A stretch of 53,047 nt of DNA from Chitinispirillaceae bacterium (GTDB taxonomy: Bacteria; Fibrobacterota; Chitinivibrionia; Chitinivibrionales; Chitinispirillaceae), in assembly GCA_016929595.1 (NCBI GenBank), contig JAFGIN010000087.1:1-53047 (forward strand). The letters run 5' to 3'. Shown one piece after another: positions 35,195 to 42,943 of this stretch. The stretch's first letter is position 1. Every line of letters starts with the position of its first letter. The notes below the pieces were generated by a model that was not told where the DNA came from, did no database searches, and worked only from the letters and a program-made list of their open reading frames with translations. The position numbers were made by a program, and so were the translations under genes.

Positions 35195-35827
35195 TTACTT
35201 ATTCCCGGTATTTTGCTCTTTATAGGCTTTTAATAGCTCAGTCATTACTGTATTCTGCGACAGCATCCGTGACTGGTTATGACCGGAAAATAGAGTGGCC
35301 GATTTCAATGGAATACAATCAGCATTGCTTATATCTGCACTTTTACAATTAATTAACATGATATCACATCGGAATTGATTCACTCTCAAAAGTGCTCTAT
35401 GGCACATTTGAAACGACTTGGCTGTCTGATCAAGCTCCTGCGCAAGTGCAGCCCCGCCCAGCTCGACTGTTTTCAGAGCCCCATCAATAACCGCTACTGT
35501 AAGCAGTGAGCGCATAGCTCTATTCACCATTACAGGAATACGCCACTCATCAAGAGCAACCGGAGAAAGATTATCGACACTACTGTTTGAATCAAATTCT
35601 ATCACATACATCCGTAAGGGTGTTCCCGGTTGTGCCTCTTTGAATTCATTTCGATTGGAAAACCCATATTTCGATTCAAAACCCGGTGGTATTTTTTCAA
35701 GAAAACCCTGTAGTGATGAGTTGGCAATGCCACAGAGAGAATCATCAGAGATCTCCTGAACACCTGCAGCCTCGATCAGATTTATACACAGCAGGACCGG
35801 GTAAATAAATAATCGTACAATTAACAT
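35195..35827 (-). CDS. Secreted partner protein of the papain-like protease
   Basis: 210 residues. Signal peptide 1-21 (FIYPVLLCINLIEAAG). Mature part has a beta-rich core ('SPVALDEWRIPVMVNRAMRS', 'LLTVAVIDGALKTVELGG') resembling a family of secreted domains that sit beside papain-like proteases; I do not have a name for it. Several cysteines (C32, later FRCDIMLINC). Eighteen bases separate its stop from the protease ATG, so the pair is one operon. It may be an inhibitor, chaperone or targeting partner; none is proven. A good GGAGAA site precedes the start. Confidence 0.72.
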   Translation of the reverse strand: MLIVRLFIYPVLLCINLIEAAGVQEISDDSLCGIANSSLQGFLEKIPPGFESKYGFSNRNEFKEAQPGTPLRMYVIEFDSNSSVDNLSPVALDEWRIPVMVNRAMRSLLTVAVIDGALKTVELGGAALAQELDQTAKSFQMCHRALLRVNQFRCDIMLINCKSADISNADCIPLKSATLFSGHNQSRMLSQNTVMTELLKAYKEQNTGNK

Positions 35828-36089
35828 AATTTCTCCATGATATGCAGGTAAACAAATGTGATCATCTATTTATTTAATCTACTATTTTTTCCCCTATCCG
35901 GTAGTTGCATTTTAACATTTTTAAATAAATAATTGGATACTTCTTAGTAATTAGCATTCAGAATACAAAATGCAGAATTCAGTAGAAAAGACGACTACGG
36001 ATGCATTTCCTATTCTGTGTACATTATAATTTTTGATCTCATACAATTGCTAATTATAATAAATATGAGCCAAAAAAGTGATCAGCATT

Positions 36090-36923
36090 ATGATTCGCTC
36101 CTACTATCAATCAGAGAAAATTCTCAAAACTGTATATCACAAAGTAAAAGATGAGCATGGTCCCCAGGGACATGAATATATCCAGACACACTGGAAACGC
36201 TATATTCATCTTATCATGAGAATGCCTCACATTACTGAACAGAGCCGGGTTCTCGAAATCGGAGCATCAATATTATCGAACGTAATTAAAAGCACCTGGA
36301 ACCCTTCCATGGTGACTGTTTATCATGAACTTGAGCCTGAATGGCAAAATCGATGTAATCGTGCCGGAATTCAAGCACACGCGGTGGAACTGCTTCGGGA
36401 TCCTCTCCCTGTTCCTGATAACGCATTCGATCTGATTCTCTTTAGTGAAGTGCTTGAACATTTTCCTGTTGACCCGCATTATTTCATACATCAATGCCTG
36501 TTGAAATTAAAACCGGAGGGACAGATGATGCTGTCTGTACCCAATTTTGCAACATCACAAAAGAGAATACAGCTTCTTCTGGGCCGCAATCCCCAGGATC
36601 AAATGAATAAAAAATATATCTATTATGCGCACCACAGGGAACCGGTCATGAGTGAGTGCATCCAAATGGTAGAGGGGTGTGGCGGCATTGTTAATTCTTA
36701 CGAATGGACCGACTATGATAGTGAACCCGGATTTGTCAGTGCGGCATACTACATACTACGCTGCGTAAAGCACCGGATGATTCACCGGATACTGCATCAA
36801 CTGATTCCGTCATGCAGGAGCTATCTCTTTTTAAGTGTCCGGCGTTCTGACAGTTTCAAGTACGATACAACGCTCTCAACTCCTCCTCTTTCAACATCTG
36901 ATGAATACAGGAGGTTTGATTAA
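36090..36923 (+). CDS. SAM-dependent methyltransferase
   Basis: 277 residues from ATG 36090 (a GTG at 36078 is in frame and cannot be excluded). Class I methyltransferase: motif I VLEIGASILSNVI (a modified GxG-type loop), acidic strand VTVYHELEPEWQN, motif FDLILFSEVLEHFPVD (post II) and LKPEGQMMLSVPNF. This is the methyltransferase type 11 pattern. The C-terminal 60 residues are basic and end in a Ser/Thr-rich tail. The acceptor is unknown. It stands alone between the 36-kb intergenic regions. Confidence 0.82.
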   Translation: MIRSYYQSEKILKTVYHKVKDEHGPQGHEYIQTHWKRYIHLIMRMPHITEQSRVLEIGASILSNVIKSTWNPSMVTVYHELEPEWQNRCNRAGIQAHAVELLRDPLPVPDNAFDLILFSEVLEHFPVDPHYFIHQCLLKLKPEGQMMLSVPNFATSQKRIQLLLGRNPQDQMNKKYIYYAHHREPVMSECIQMVEGCGGIVNSYEWTDYDSEPGFVSAAYYILRCVKHRMIHRILHQLIPSCRSYLFLSVRRSDSFKYDTTLSTPPLSTSDEYRRFD

Positions 36924-37004
36924 CAAGATTAAATTACCGGATTAATGCCGAAGAAGAAATTTTTCAGCAACTATTTTTTGTAAAACATCGCGAATTTATC
37001 GATG

Positions 37005-37032
37005 TCGGGTTCGGTATCGGTATCGGGATCGA
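37005..37032 (+). repeat. TCGG(G/T)(T/A) hexamer repeat
   Basis: Units TCGGGT, TCGGTA, TCGGTA, TCGGGA in tandem. A common short tandem repeat type with possible slippage origin. Confidence 0.6.
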
Positions 37033-37243
37033 AGCTTACTAAAAAAATAGATAGTTCAACACGGGAATGTTCTGTTAGCAATCAATTGTCTATTCAGAAA
37101 CCTTTTTTAACATCCCGGCGACCCCGTATACAGGTAATGCTCACATCTTCTCCATCGAAATGTAAACTCCATGACATTACATAAAGATCGCTTGCCATTA
37201 CTGATTCTTTCTATAAAGATACTATGGGGCTAAAGGCTTTTGG

Positions 37244-37309
37244 TGGGGTACCCCCCGGGCAACGATGTGTCAAGGACGCAACCATATTCAGGGGGGACCC
37301 GCGAGGCGG
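37244..37309 (+). repeat. 66-base GC-rich repeat, copy 1
   Basis: Arms GGGTACCCCCC (37246-37256) and GGGGGGACCC (37291-37300) can form a 10-base-pair stem with one bulged A, around a 34-base loop (GGGCAACGATGTGTCAAGGA and onward). A second small stem CCGC-GAG-GCGG follows (37299-37309). 63 of 66 bases equal copy 2 at 41987; the differences are all in the loop. Confidence 0.85.
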
Positions 37310-37674
37310 CTGGTTGTATGTCATATCTGTCAAAGCTCACTATATGTGATAATAAGTCGAATACATAATCGCAGGTTCAATTAACCTACTTTACATATAA
37401 ACATCATCCCCGTCCGTTGGCTTCGTCTCTACTAAGCTTAGCTTCGTGGCCTCCTGCCAGAGCTGATCATAGGACACACTTGACTCCGTCTTATTTAGGT
37501 GTGAAAAAAAATTAGGGGAATGTATTAGTCCAATTCAGATTAGTTTGAAGGTTATTTCGAAAATGGCCTGTAGGGCCCTTTAATTATTGTAGTTAAAAAA
37601 TGTTAGTCCAAAATCCTCTTATTCCCTGTAGGGGAATCATTATATGAAGCCAGGAGTTTTTACACAGTTGTATT

Positions 37675-37820
37675 CAGTCTTCCCAAGTTGACGATGTGTT
37701 CCGATACATAAAGAACCAGGAAGAACACCACAAAAATCAACCTTTAAACAGGAATATATCCTGTTGCTGGAAAAATTTGAGATTGAATATGATGAAAAAT
37801 ATTTGTTTACGTTTTTCTAA
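37675..37820 (+). pseudogene. IS200/RAYT-like transposase C-terminal remnant
   Basis: 37675-37734 reads QSSQVDDVFRYIKNQEEHHK; after a frame change near 37734, 37734-37820 reads KSTFKQEYILLLEKFEIEYD and then EKYLFTFF to a stop. 'I.NQ.EHH' then 'F..E....L.....IEYDE.YL' is the C-terminal end of Y1-transposase (IS200/REP-associated tyrosine transposase) proteins. The N-terminal catalytic HUH domain is absent. Palindromic segments flank it: GGCCTGTAGGGCC near 37564, ATTCCCTGTAGGGGAAT near 37620-37637, and TTTCCCCTCCAGGGAAA near 37849. Confidence 0.72.
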
Positions 37821-38017
37821 AAAGCCGCACGGTTTTCATTAATAATGTTTCCCCTCCAGGGAAATAGATATGTCGTTTAACTCTTTTGCTACAATAATAA
37901 ATGCTCTACAAGCATTTATTCATTACAATAGCATCGTAGCCAAAATACTGATTCCTCACAATGCCGGAGTCAAGTATGGGTAAAGACCAGCTGCCAGAGA
38001 AGGGTGAATAAACAGAG

Positions 38018-38135
38018 TTTTAAACTCCCCATCTCTGATAGGAGAAGGGGTTGGGGGGGTGAGGAAAAAAATGCGCAAAAGAAGTGAAACCTGAGATTAA
38101 CAGACAATCAAACAATCCTGTTTAGTGAGTTCTGA
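38018..38135 (+). repeat. Dispersed repeat family R1, copy B
   Basis: Same architecture as 5180-5297: TTTTAAACTCCCC, the CTCTGATAGGAGAAGGGG hairpin, a G-rich run, AAAATGCG, then TTTAGTGAGTTCTGA. Confidence 0.75.
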
Positions 38136-38364
38136 TCAGTATCCCCGTATTCTCCGGATTTTTGTAAAAGGAGATATCTCTTTACTGTCATTTTAAAGCT
38201 GATTTCATCACAAGGGTATTTTTCCATCCCGAGACCCGACCGTAAGGGAGGGCTTCTTCACATACCCTGCCTCAGTCATTATCACCGGATAATATCAAAT
38301 TGCTTTTTAAAAACAAAAGTTCCTTACCACATTTTGTGTTAAAATAGGCTTCTTCTCATTTCAA

Positions 38365-38862
38365 TTATTGGTGCTTCACTTCTGCTGTATACTGTTCCTG
38401 CTCGAGCCACCCATTATTTGATGAAAACTCAAGGACTTCTCTGAACGGAAAATCAGAATTATTTTCCATAAACATGACTATCCTTTCCTTTTCATCTTTC
38501 CCGGTCTTAATCAATGAATCTTTATGCCTCATAACATCAATAAGGCCGCAACGCCATAATCTCAGCGGTGCGATCTTGTTAAAAATTGATGCTATCTGCA
38601 AACCGGCCAGATCCGTATCACCCCAGTGAAACCGTTCAATCGTGGGATTGTGTGTCGTAATCAATTTAAATAATGTATACACTGCTGCATTCGGGAAGCC
38701 TTTCGTGTAGATCATAATGTCCTGGTGTTTCTGTCGTATCAGATTGGCAAAGGGACTTTTGATTTCACATAAATATACAGAGTAATCATCCGGGATTTTG
38801 ATTCGATCAACATTTGGCAGACTTGTTCCTTTATGAGCAAAAAATTGAAACTTGCATTTGTT
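38365..38862 (-). pseudogene. Truncated Wadjet JetD-like (DUF2220) protein, C-terminal remnant
   Basis: The open stretch on the minus strand runs from 38862 (preceded in frame by TAA at 38863-38865) to a stop at 38365, about 165 codons, with no start codon until ATG 38715. It reads YLCEIKSPFANLIRQ, then YTKGFPNAAVYTLFKL, FHWGDTDLAGLQIASIF and NNGWLEQEQ. ENxxSF, GD.D.AGL and WLEQE are the toprim-type signature of the JetD/DUF2220 C-terminal nuclease-like domain of Wadjet plasmid-defence systems. The N-terminal half and the other Wadjet genes (JetA, JetB, JetC) are absent, so it is a decayed fragment lying against the end of pspF. Confidence 0.7.
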
Positions 38863-38874
38863 TTATCGAAAACA

Positions 38875-39894
38875 CTAAACAGGTCCATACTTTCTGTACA
38901 ACCGTCTGAACTGATCATAAGTCAGCCCAAGAAGTGATGCTGCCTTTTTCTGGTTGTAATGTGCTTTGATAAGCGAGGCATGAAGATACCTTTTTTCCAG
39001 ATCTGTTTTTGCTTTTTCAAGAGGAACCGAAAGATCAACCTGATCGCTCCGCCCTGAGCAGACCGCTGTTTTGTCCTCGACGGAAGGTTCTTTCACAGAG
39101 ATGTGTTCCTCAGAAGAGAACGGGTTAAACACGATATGGTCGATCATTGAAGAATCACTGCGGTAAACCGAGCGTTCCACAACATTTTTACATTCGCGAA
39201 TATTGCCAGGCCAGGGATACTCCAGCAGAGCTTCACTGGCAGAGCTGCTGAATTGCGGAATATCACTTCTGCCCAGCTGCATCGCCATATGTGCTGCAAA
39301 ATGATTCGCAAGCAGCAGGATATCGTTTTTTCGTTCCCGCAGCGGCGGCAGAGTCAGCACTTCAAAGCTGAGACGGTCAAGCAGATCGTGCATGAATTTT
39401 CCTTCAGTACATAACGCAGGCAGATCGGCGTTGGTGGCCGCAATGATGCGAACATCAACTGAACGGGAACTGCTGCTCCCCACCGGATCAAAAACTCCGT
39501 ATTCGATTACCCGCAGTATCTTTCTTTGAACTTCACAAGGCATATTCCCGATCTCATCCAGAAAAAGTGTCCCTCTGTCAGCAAGCTCAAATCGTCCCAG
39601 CCGTTTTCCTGCGGCACCGGTAAATGCACCCGGTTCATGACCAAAGAGCTCCGATTCAACAAGATTCTGTGGAAATGTTGCGCAGTTGAGCGCTATGAAG
39701 GCTTCTTTCCAGCGTTTTGAAAGGTAATGCAGTCGTGATGCGGCAAGCTCCTTACCGCAACCCCGTTCACCGATGATCAGCACTGGACGATCAACGCGAG
39801 CCAGTTTTGACAGTTTCTCCTGAAATGCCAGAAAAGCTTCAGAGCTCCCTATTACTTCACCTCTTGAATGTCTGTCAGCTTCCATTTCAACCAC
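38875..39894 (-). CDS. pspF: PspF, sigma-54 activator of the phage shock operon
   Basis: 339 residues. AAA+ domain from the start (no receiver), as in PspF: Walker A GERGCGKE (42-49), the sigma-54-contacting GAFTGA (89-94), Walker B LFLDEIG, arginine-finger region GNIRECKNVV, and a Fis-type helix-turn-helix at the C-terminus (YNQKKAASLLGLTYDQFRR). It hydrolyses ATP to open the sigma-54 promoter of pspA and is held inactive by PspA. It is divergent to pspA; the shared intergenic region holds a sigma-54 promoter. The 3' end touches the JetD remnant. Longer linker between AAA+ and HTH than in E. coli (about 50 residues of charged sequence). Confidence 0.93.
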   Translation of the reverse strand: MVEMEADRHSRGEVIGSSEAFLAFQEKLSKLARVDRPVLIIGERGCGKELAASRLHYLSKRWKEAFIALNCATFPQNLVESELFGHEPGAFTGAAGKRLGRFELADRGTLFLDEIGNMPCEVQRKILRVIEYGVFDPVGSSSSRSVDVRIIAATNADLPALCTEGKFMHDLLDRLSFEVLTLPPLRERKNDILLLANHFAAHMAMQLGRSDIPQFSSSASEALLEYPWPGNIRECKNVVERSVYRSDSSMIDHIVFNPFSSEEHISVKEPSVEDKTAVCSGRSDQVDLSVPLEKAKTDLEKRYLHASLIKAHYNQKKAASLLGLTYDQFRRLYRKYGPV

Positions 39895-39916
39895 CTTTTG
39901 GTTTATTTTGCGACTA

Positions 39917-39953
39917 TTTGGCTTAAAATATACATTGTGTCACACATGCCAAA
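39917..39953 (+). promoter_or_regulatory. Possible PspF upstream activator site
   Basis: TTTGGC (39917-39922) and GCCAAA (39948-39953) form an interrupted inverted repeat about 50-80 bases before the sigma-54 promoter, where PspF sites are expected. Sequence support is weak. Confidence 0.35.
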
Positions 39954-39998
39954 ATTTAATCTTAATAAAAATCAATTACTTACAGACTTCATTTATTC

Positions 39999-40014
39999 TG
40001 GCACGCATTCTGCA
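39999..40014 (+). promoter_or_regulatory. Sigma-54 promoter of pspA
   Basis: TGGCACGCATTCTGCA: the -24 GG (40000-40001) and -12 GC (40012-40013) are separated by exactly 10 bases, and it lies 41 bases before the pspA start next to a divergent pspF. Together this is strong evidence. Confidence 0.9.
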
Positions 40015-40054
40015 TAATAAAATCGCATATCAACCATTTAGCAGGAGTAACAAA

Positions 40055-40720
40055 ATGAGTATTTTCAGTAGATTCAAAGACATTGTCAGCGCCAATATCA
40101 ATGCAATGTTAGACAAAGCAGAGGATCCACGCAAGATGATCCGTATGATGATCCAGGAGATGGAAGAGACTCTGATTGAATTAAAATCAGGATGTGCCGG
40201 AACCCTTGCCGATACAAAACGATGTCAGCGTGACCTTCACGAAGTTAATACAACGATAGACATGTGGCAAAACCGGGCAAAACTTGCAGTCGACAAAGGA
40301 CGGGAAGATCTGGCCAGAGAAGCTTTACTGGAGAAACAAAATGGGCAGAAACGTGCTGAAAGCCTGCACAATGAGTTACATCGTTTAAAAGATCTGGTCA
40401 GCCAGGCACAGGATAATATCCTGAAACTCGAGGGCAAAATAGAAAGTGCAAGAGAAAAACAGCGTCTTCTGGAACAGCGGTTTCGCACAGCACAGAACCG
40501 GATTCGCGCTGAGCAGAATGTGCGCCGCGCAAAGAGCACCGAAACGATTATCAGATTTGAAGAGTATGAACATAAAATAGATCGCATGGAGGCTCAGGCT
40601 GGATTGATCAATCCAACTGTACGTGGAAGAGATACACAGCTTGAAGAGCAGTTTGCAATGCTTGAACATGATAAGTCAATAGAAGAGGAGCTCGAGGAAT
40701 TGCGGAAAGGAAAGAAGTAA
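40055..40720 (+). CDS. pspA: Phage shock protein A
   Basis: 221 residues from ATG 40055, with AGGAG upstream; the frame extends to 39908 but over the promoter. Long coiled coil throughout with the PspA/IM30 start MSIFSRFKDIVSANINAMLD followed by KAEDPRKMIRMMIQEMEE. It is an ESCRT-III-like membrane-remodelling protein that protects the inner membrane and inhibits PspF. Close to the usual 222-residue length. Start of a four-gene operon pspA-B-B-C. Confidence 0.96.
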   Translation: MSIFSRFKDIVSANINAMLDKAEDPRKMIRMMIQEMEETLIELKSGCAGTLADTKRCQRDLHEVNTTIDMWQNRAKLAVDKGREDLAREALLEKQNGQKRAESLHNELHRLKDLVSQAQDNILKLEGKIESAREKQRLLEQRFRTAQNRIRAEQNVRRAKSTETIIRFEEYEHKIDRMEAQAGLINPTVRGRDTQLEEQFAMLEHDKSIEEELEELRKGKK

Positions 40721-40780
40721 TTTCCAATATATCCAGCCAGTTTTTTTCACCACTGAAAGCAGGAAAGGAGCCTCACGACT

Positions 40781-41011
40781 ATGAGTGTCGTGTTTATAAT
40801 CATGTTTGCCGTCGTGGCAATTGTAGCTATAGAAAAATTCTCTGAAATTTATCAGACCCGATTGAAATTGCGCCAGAAGGATTCATTTATTCATGATGCA
40901 AGCGAACTGAACAGGATCAACCGTATGGAAGAACGAATCGCCAATCTTGAAGCGATAATTATCAAATCTGAACGAGAAAAAAAGTTTAAAGATCTCGAAA
41001 AGGACACCTGA
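40781..41011 (+). CDS. pspB: PspB-like membrane protein, first copy
   Basis: 76 residues: one N-terminal transmembrane helix (VVFIIMFAVVAIVAI), then an amphipathic coiled-coil tail with RMEERIANLEAIIIKSE, which matches the RMRERIQALE region of enteric PspB. It senses envelope stress with PspC and recruits PspA. AGGAGG lies upstream. A second PspB-like gene follows within 50 bases. Confidence 0.82.
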   Translation: MSVVFIIMFAVVAIVAIEKFSEIYQTRLKLRQKDSFIHDASELNRINRMEERIANLEAIIIKSEREKKFKDLEKDT

Positions 41012-41060
41012 TCGATGCATCTGATCCCGTGCTGGCCGTTTTTTTGATAAAGGAGGTCTC

Positions 41061-41300
41061 TTGTACGATATAATCATTGTTGCCTTAGTATTTGGATCAC
41101 TCACCGTCTGTGTACTGTTTGTATGTCTTGTCCTGATGATGAACATGTTTCGTAAGAAAAGTATCAGTAAAGTATCCGGACATGAAGAAGCACTGATGGT
41201 ACAGGAGATGTACAACGGACTCAACCGTATGGAGAGCCGTATCGAGGCTCTTGAAACAATTTTACTGGACAGGGAAAAAAACAACCATGAACAGGTATAG
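41061..41300 (+). CDS. pspB: PspB-like membrane protein, second copy
   Basis: 79 residues starting with TTG and AAAGGAGG upstream. Long transmembrane helix (IIIVALVFGSLTVCVLFVCL) followed by a tail with RMESRIEALETILLDRE, the same coiled-coil signature as the first PspB. Its 3' end overlaps pspC by 14 bases. The two PspB copies differ in the linker and are not a recent duplication. Such tandem PspB proteins are unusual. Confidence 0.8.
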   Translation: MYDIIIVALVFGSLTVCVLFVCLVLMMNMFRKKSISKVSGHEEALMVQEMYNGLNRMESRIEALETILLDREKNNHEQV

Positions 41301-41670
41301 ATACGAAGCATATAAAAAACTCTACCGCTCACGCAGCGGTATGATTCTTGGAGTCTGTAAAGGGTTTGCAACGTTTACAGGAATTAACGTGCTCTGGGTC
41401 CGGATTCTTACTATCGTTATTTTCATTTTCAGTGGATTCTGGCCGCTGATTCCGGTCTATTGTATCTGTGCACTTCTTATAAAACCGGAGCCGGCAGTCG
41501 ATGTGACATCTGATGACGAATCGGAATTTTACGAATCCTATGTTTCATCACGTACGCTTGCACTCCAGCGTCTCAAAAAACATTTTGACAACCTTGATCG
41601 CCGCATACAGCGTATGGAAGATGTCGTCACCCGACGGGATTACACCTGGGAAGAGAAAATGAAAGAGTAA
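41287..41670 (+). CDS. pspC: PspC domain protein
   Basis: About 127 residues from ATG 41287; the earlier in-frame ATG at 41251 lies deep in the preceding gene. The PspC domain is YRSRSGMILGVCKGFATFTG then INVLWVRILTIVIFIFSG, with two membrane segments, and a coiled-coil C-terminus (LQRLKKHFDNLDRRIQRMED). Together with PspB it forms the membrane stress sensor. Last clear gene of the operon. Confidence 0.92.
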   Translation: MNRYRYEAYKKLYRSRSGMILGVCKGFATFTGINVLWVRILTIVIFIFSGFWPLIPVYCICALLIKPEPAVDVTSDDESEFYESYVSSRTLALQRLKKHFDNLDRRIQRMEDVVTRRDYTWEEKMKE

Positions 41671-41780
41671 ATCGGGAAAGAAGGCCAATGCAAGCGATGT
41701 TACTATTGTACTCAATTCCTGGACAGCTTGATTTTTGGAAATACAATTTGTATCTCCCATTGCCTGGAGGAGTACATAAA

Positions 41781-41977
41781 ATGGTAGTGACTGTGTTTAC
41801 CTGACTACCCTCGGGATCAGTTCCCTGCTATCATTGAGCATTGCCGGGGCAGATGGTATCACCCTTTGGGGGCATTACTCCGTATGGCGTTTTATTATAG
41901 TAAATGTCTTAATCTCCTTCAGGAATAGTCCGGATGTGAACATTATAAACAGTACTGCAATTCATGACCGAAACTAA
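41781..41977 (+). pseudogene. Possible broken small membrane-protein gene
   Basis: GGAGGAG (41766-41772) and ATG 41781 begin MVVTVFT then a stop; in the shifted frame an open stretch, LTTLGISSLLSLSIAGADGI followed by TLWGHYSVWRFIIV, runs to TAA 41975-41977. A good ribosome-binding site, a signal-like start and a continuous second frame suggest a small exported or membrane protein gene broken by one frameshift. Its stop lies 9 bases before the 66-base repeat. Low confidence. Confidence 0.3.
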
Positions 41978-41986
41978 GCATTTTGA

Positions 41987-42052
41987 TGGGGTACCCCCCG
42001 GGCAACGATATGTCAAGGACGCAACCCTACTCAGGGGGGACCCGCGAGGCGG
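41987..42052 (+). repeat. 66-base GC-rich repeat, copy 2
   Basis: Same stem (GGGTACCCCCC and GGGGGGACCC), same 34-base loop with three substitutions, and the same CCGC-GAG-GCGG small hairpin as copy 1. Confidence 0.85.
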
Positions 42053-42359
42053 TTGTGGAATGTTTAATAGCACTTACCCGTTGCGGAGCTGGAATACTGC
42101 GGGTATAACAGTGGACTTCGTATACTACGGATTGTGATTACTTACGAGATACGAGGTGCTCACTTACCGTACATGCATCTACTGAAAACAGTGCGGTAAC
42201 GTGCTTTGCTCAGGCGATGTGCAATGACAATCATACTTCCACTGAGTATCCTATAAGATTTGTAAGGTGAGGCTAAACTGCGATAATGAAAAGTATCCTC
42301 CATCTTTAAAATCTCACTTCTTTTTCAACCAAAACTAAAGTCATCTATATGTGCTTAAA

Positions 42360-42887
42360 CTATTCATTCATATCTGTTTTTTTAATTCTTGTAAATATAG
42401 AATCTATTACATTTGGTACTTCTCGTTTCGACATTGGATAATCGTGAAATTCTCCTTGATGTGCTACGTATTCACCCAATATCACACGTTTTTTATTAGT
42501 GGTATTTAAAAATTCTATTCTCAGGTATTTCAAATATTTTGTAAAATCCCATTGCCAATAATCCTCATAAGTAACCAATATGTCAGCAGAGTCCGGAATG
42601 CTTGCAATATCACCCAAAGAAACCATATACCCTAATTTTTCTAAATGCTCTTTTATATATAAAGCAGTTTCACCATAGGCTTCAATTTCTTTTTGACCAT
42701 ACGTTTCTCCTTCAAAACCTTTTGAGAATCTTGTTCCATACAGTACTTTTTTGGATGTCTCTTTTGAATTCACATAGAATATAGGTCTCTTTTCAAAACT
42801 GATTTGATCTCCTGTTACATAAATTTTACCAGCACATGAAATAAATAATAATGATATAAAAATGGTGTTCTTAAATTGAAATCTCAT
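42360..42887 (-). CDS. Lipoprotein of unknown function
   Basis: About 175 residues from ATG 42887, preceded by GAAAGG. Lipobox LLFISCAG (Cys at about residue 19). The rest is mixed alpha/beta (TALYIKEHLEKLGYMVSLGD, DILVTYEDYWQWDFTKYLKY, RIEFLNTTNKKRVILGEYV). The sequence resembles outer-membrane-linked lipoproteins of DUF4136 style, where tyrosine-tryptophan strands follow a D..V.Y.DYW motif, but I cannot assign it. It is 56 bases downstream of a barrel-like protein gene on the same strand, so the two are probably an operon. Confidence 0.7.
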   Translation of the reverse strand: MRFQFKNTIFISLLFISCAGKIYVTGDQISFEKRPIFYVNSKETSKKVLYGTRFSKGFEGETYGQKEIEAYGETALYIKEHLEKLGYMVSLGDIASIPDSADILVTYEDYWQWDFTKYLKYLRIEFLNTTNKKRVILGEYVAHQGEFHDYPMSKREVPNVIDSIFTRIKKTDMNE

Positions 42888-42943
42888 AAAGATTACCTTT
42901 CTCGTCACAGCTTGTTCGATCGATTATTTTTTGCCCTGTCTTT

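Larger units (their letters stand above)
36924..38364. other. Remnant- and repeat-rich intergenic region
   Basis: About 1.4 kb without an intact gene. It contains a hexamer repeat (37005-37032), the 66-base GC-rich repeat copy 1 (37244-37309), a C-terminal fragment of an IS200-like transposase with flanking palindromes (37560-37866), and the R1 repeat copy B (38018-38135). It looks like a region that collects insertions. Confidence 0.6.
41671..42359. other. Intergenic region downstream of pspC
   Basis: Contains a frameshifted frame (41781-41977) and the second copy of the 66-base repeat (41987-42052). The remainder, to 42359, has no gene. Confidence 0.45.

Noticed and set aside
37130-37200. 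Minus-strand frame of about 34 codons (MASDLYVMSWSLHFDGEDVS).
   Set aside because: Too short, no ribosome-binding site, no recognised match; could be a fragment but cannot be supported.
37257-37290. Loop of the 66-base repeat looks like the GEMM-I (c-di-GMP) riboswitch core (GGGCAAC ... GGACGCAAC).
   Set aside because: The P1b hairpin with its GNRA tetraloop and the docking second helix are missing, and the element is not placed in front of a gene. Resemblance is limited to two short strings.
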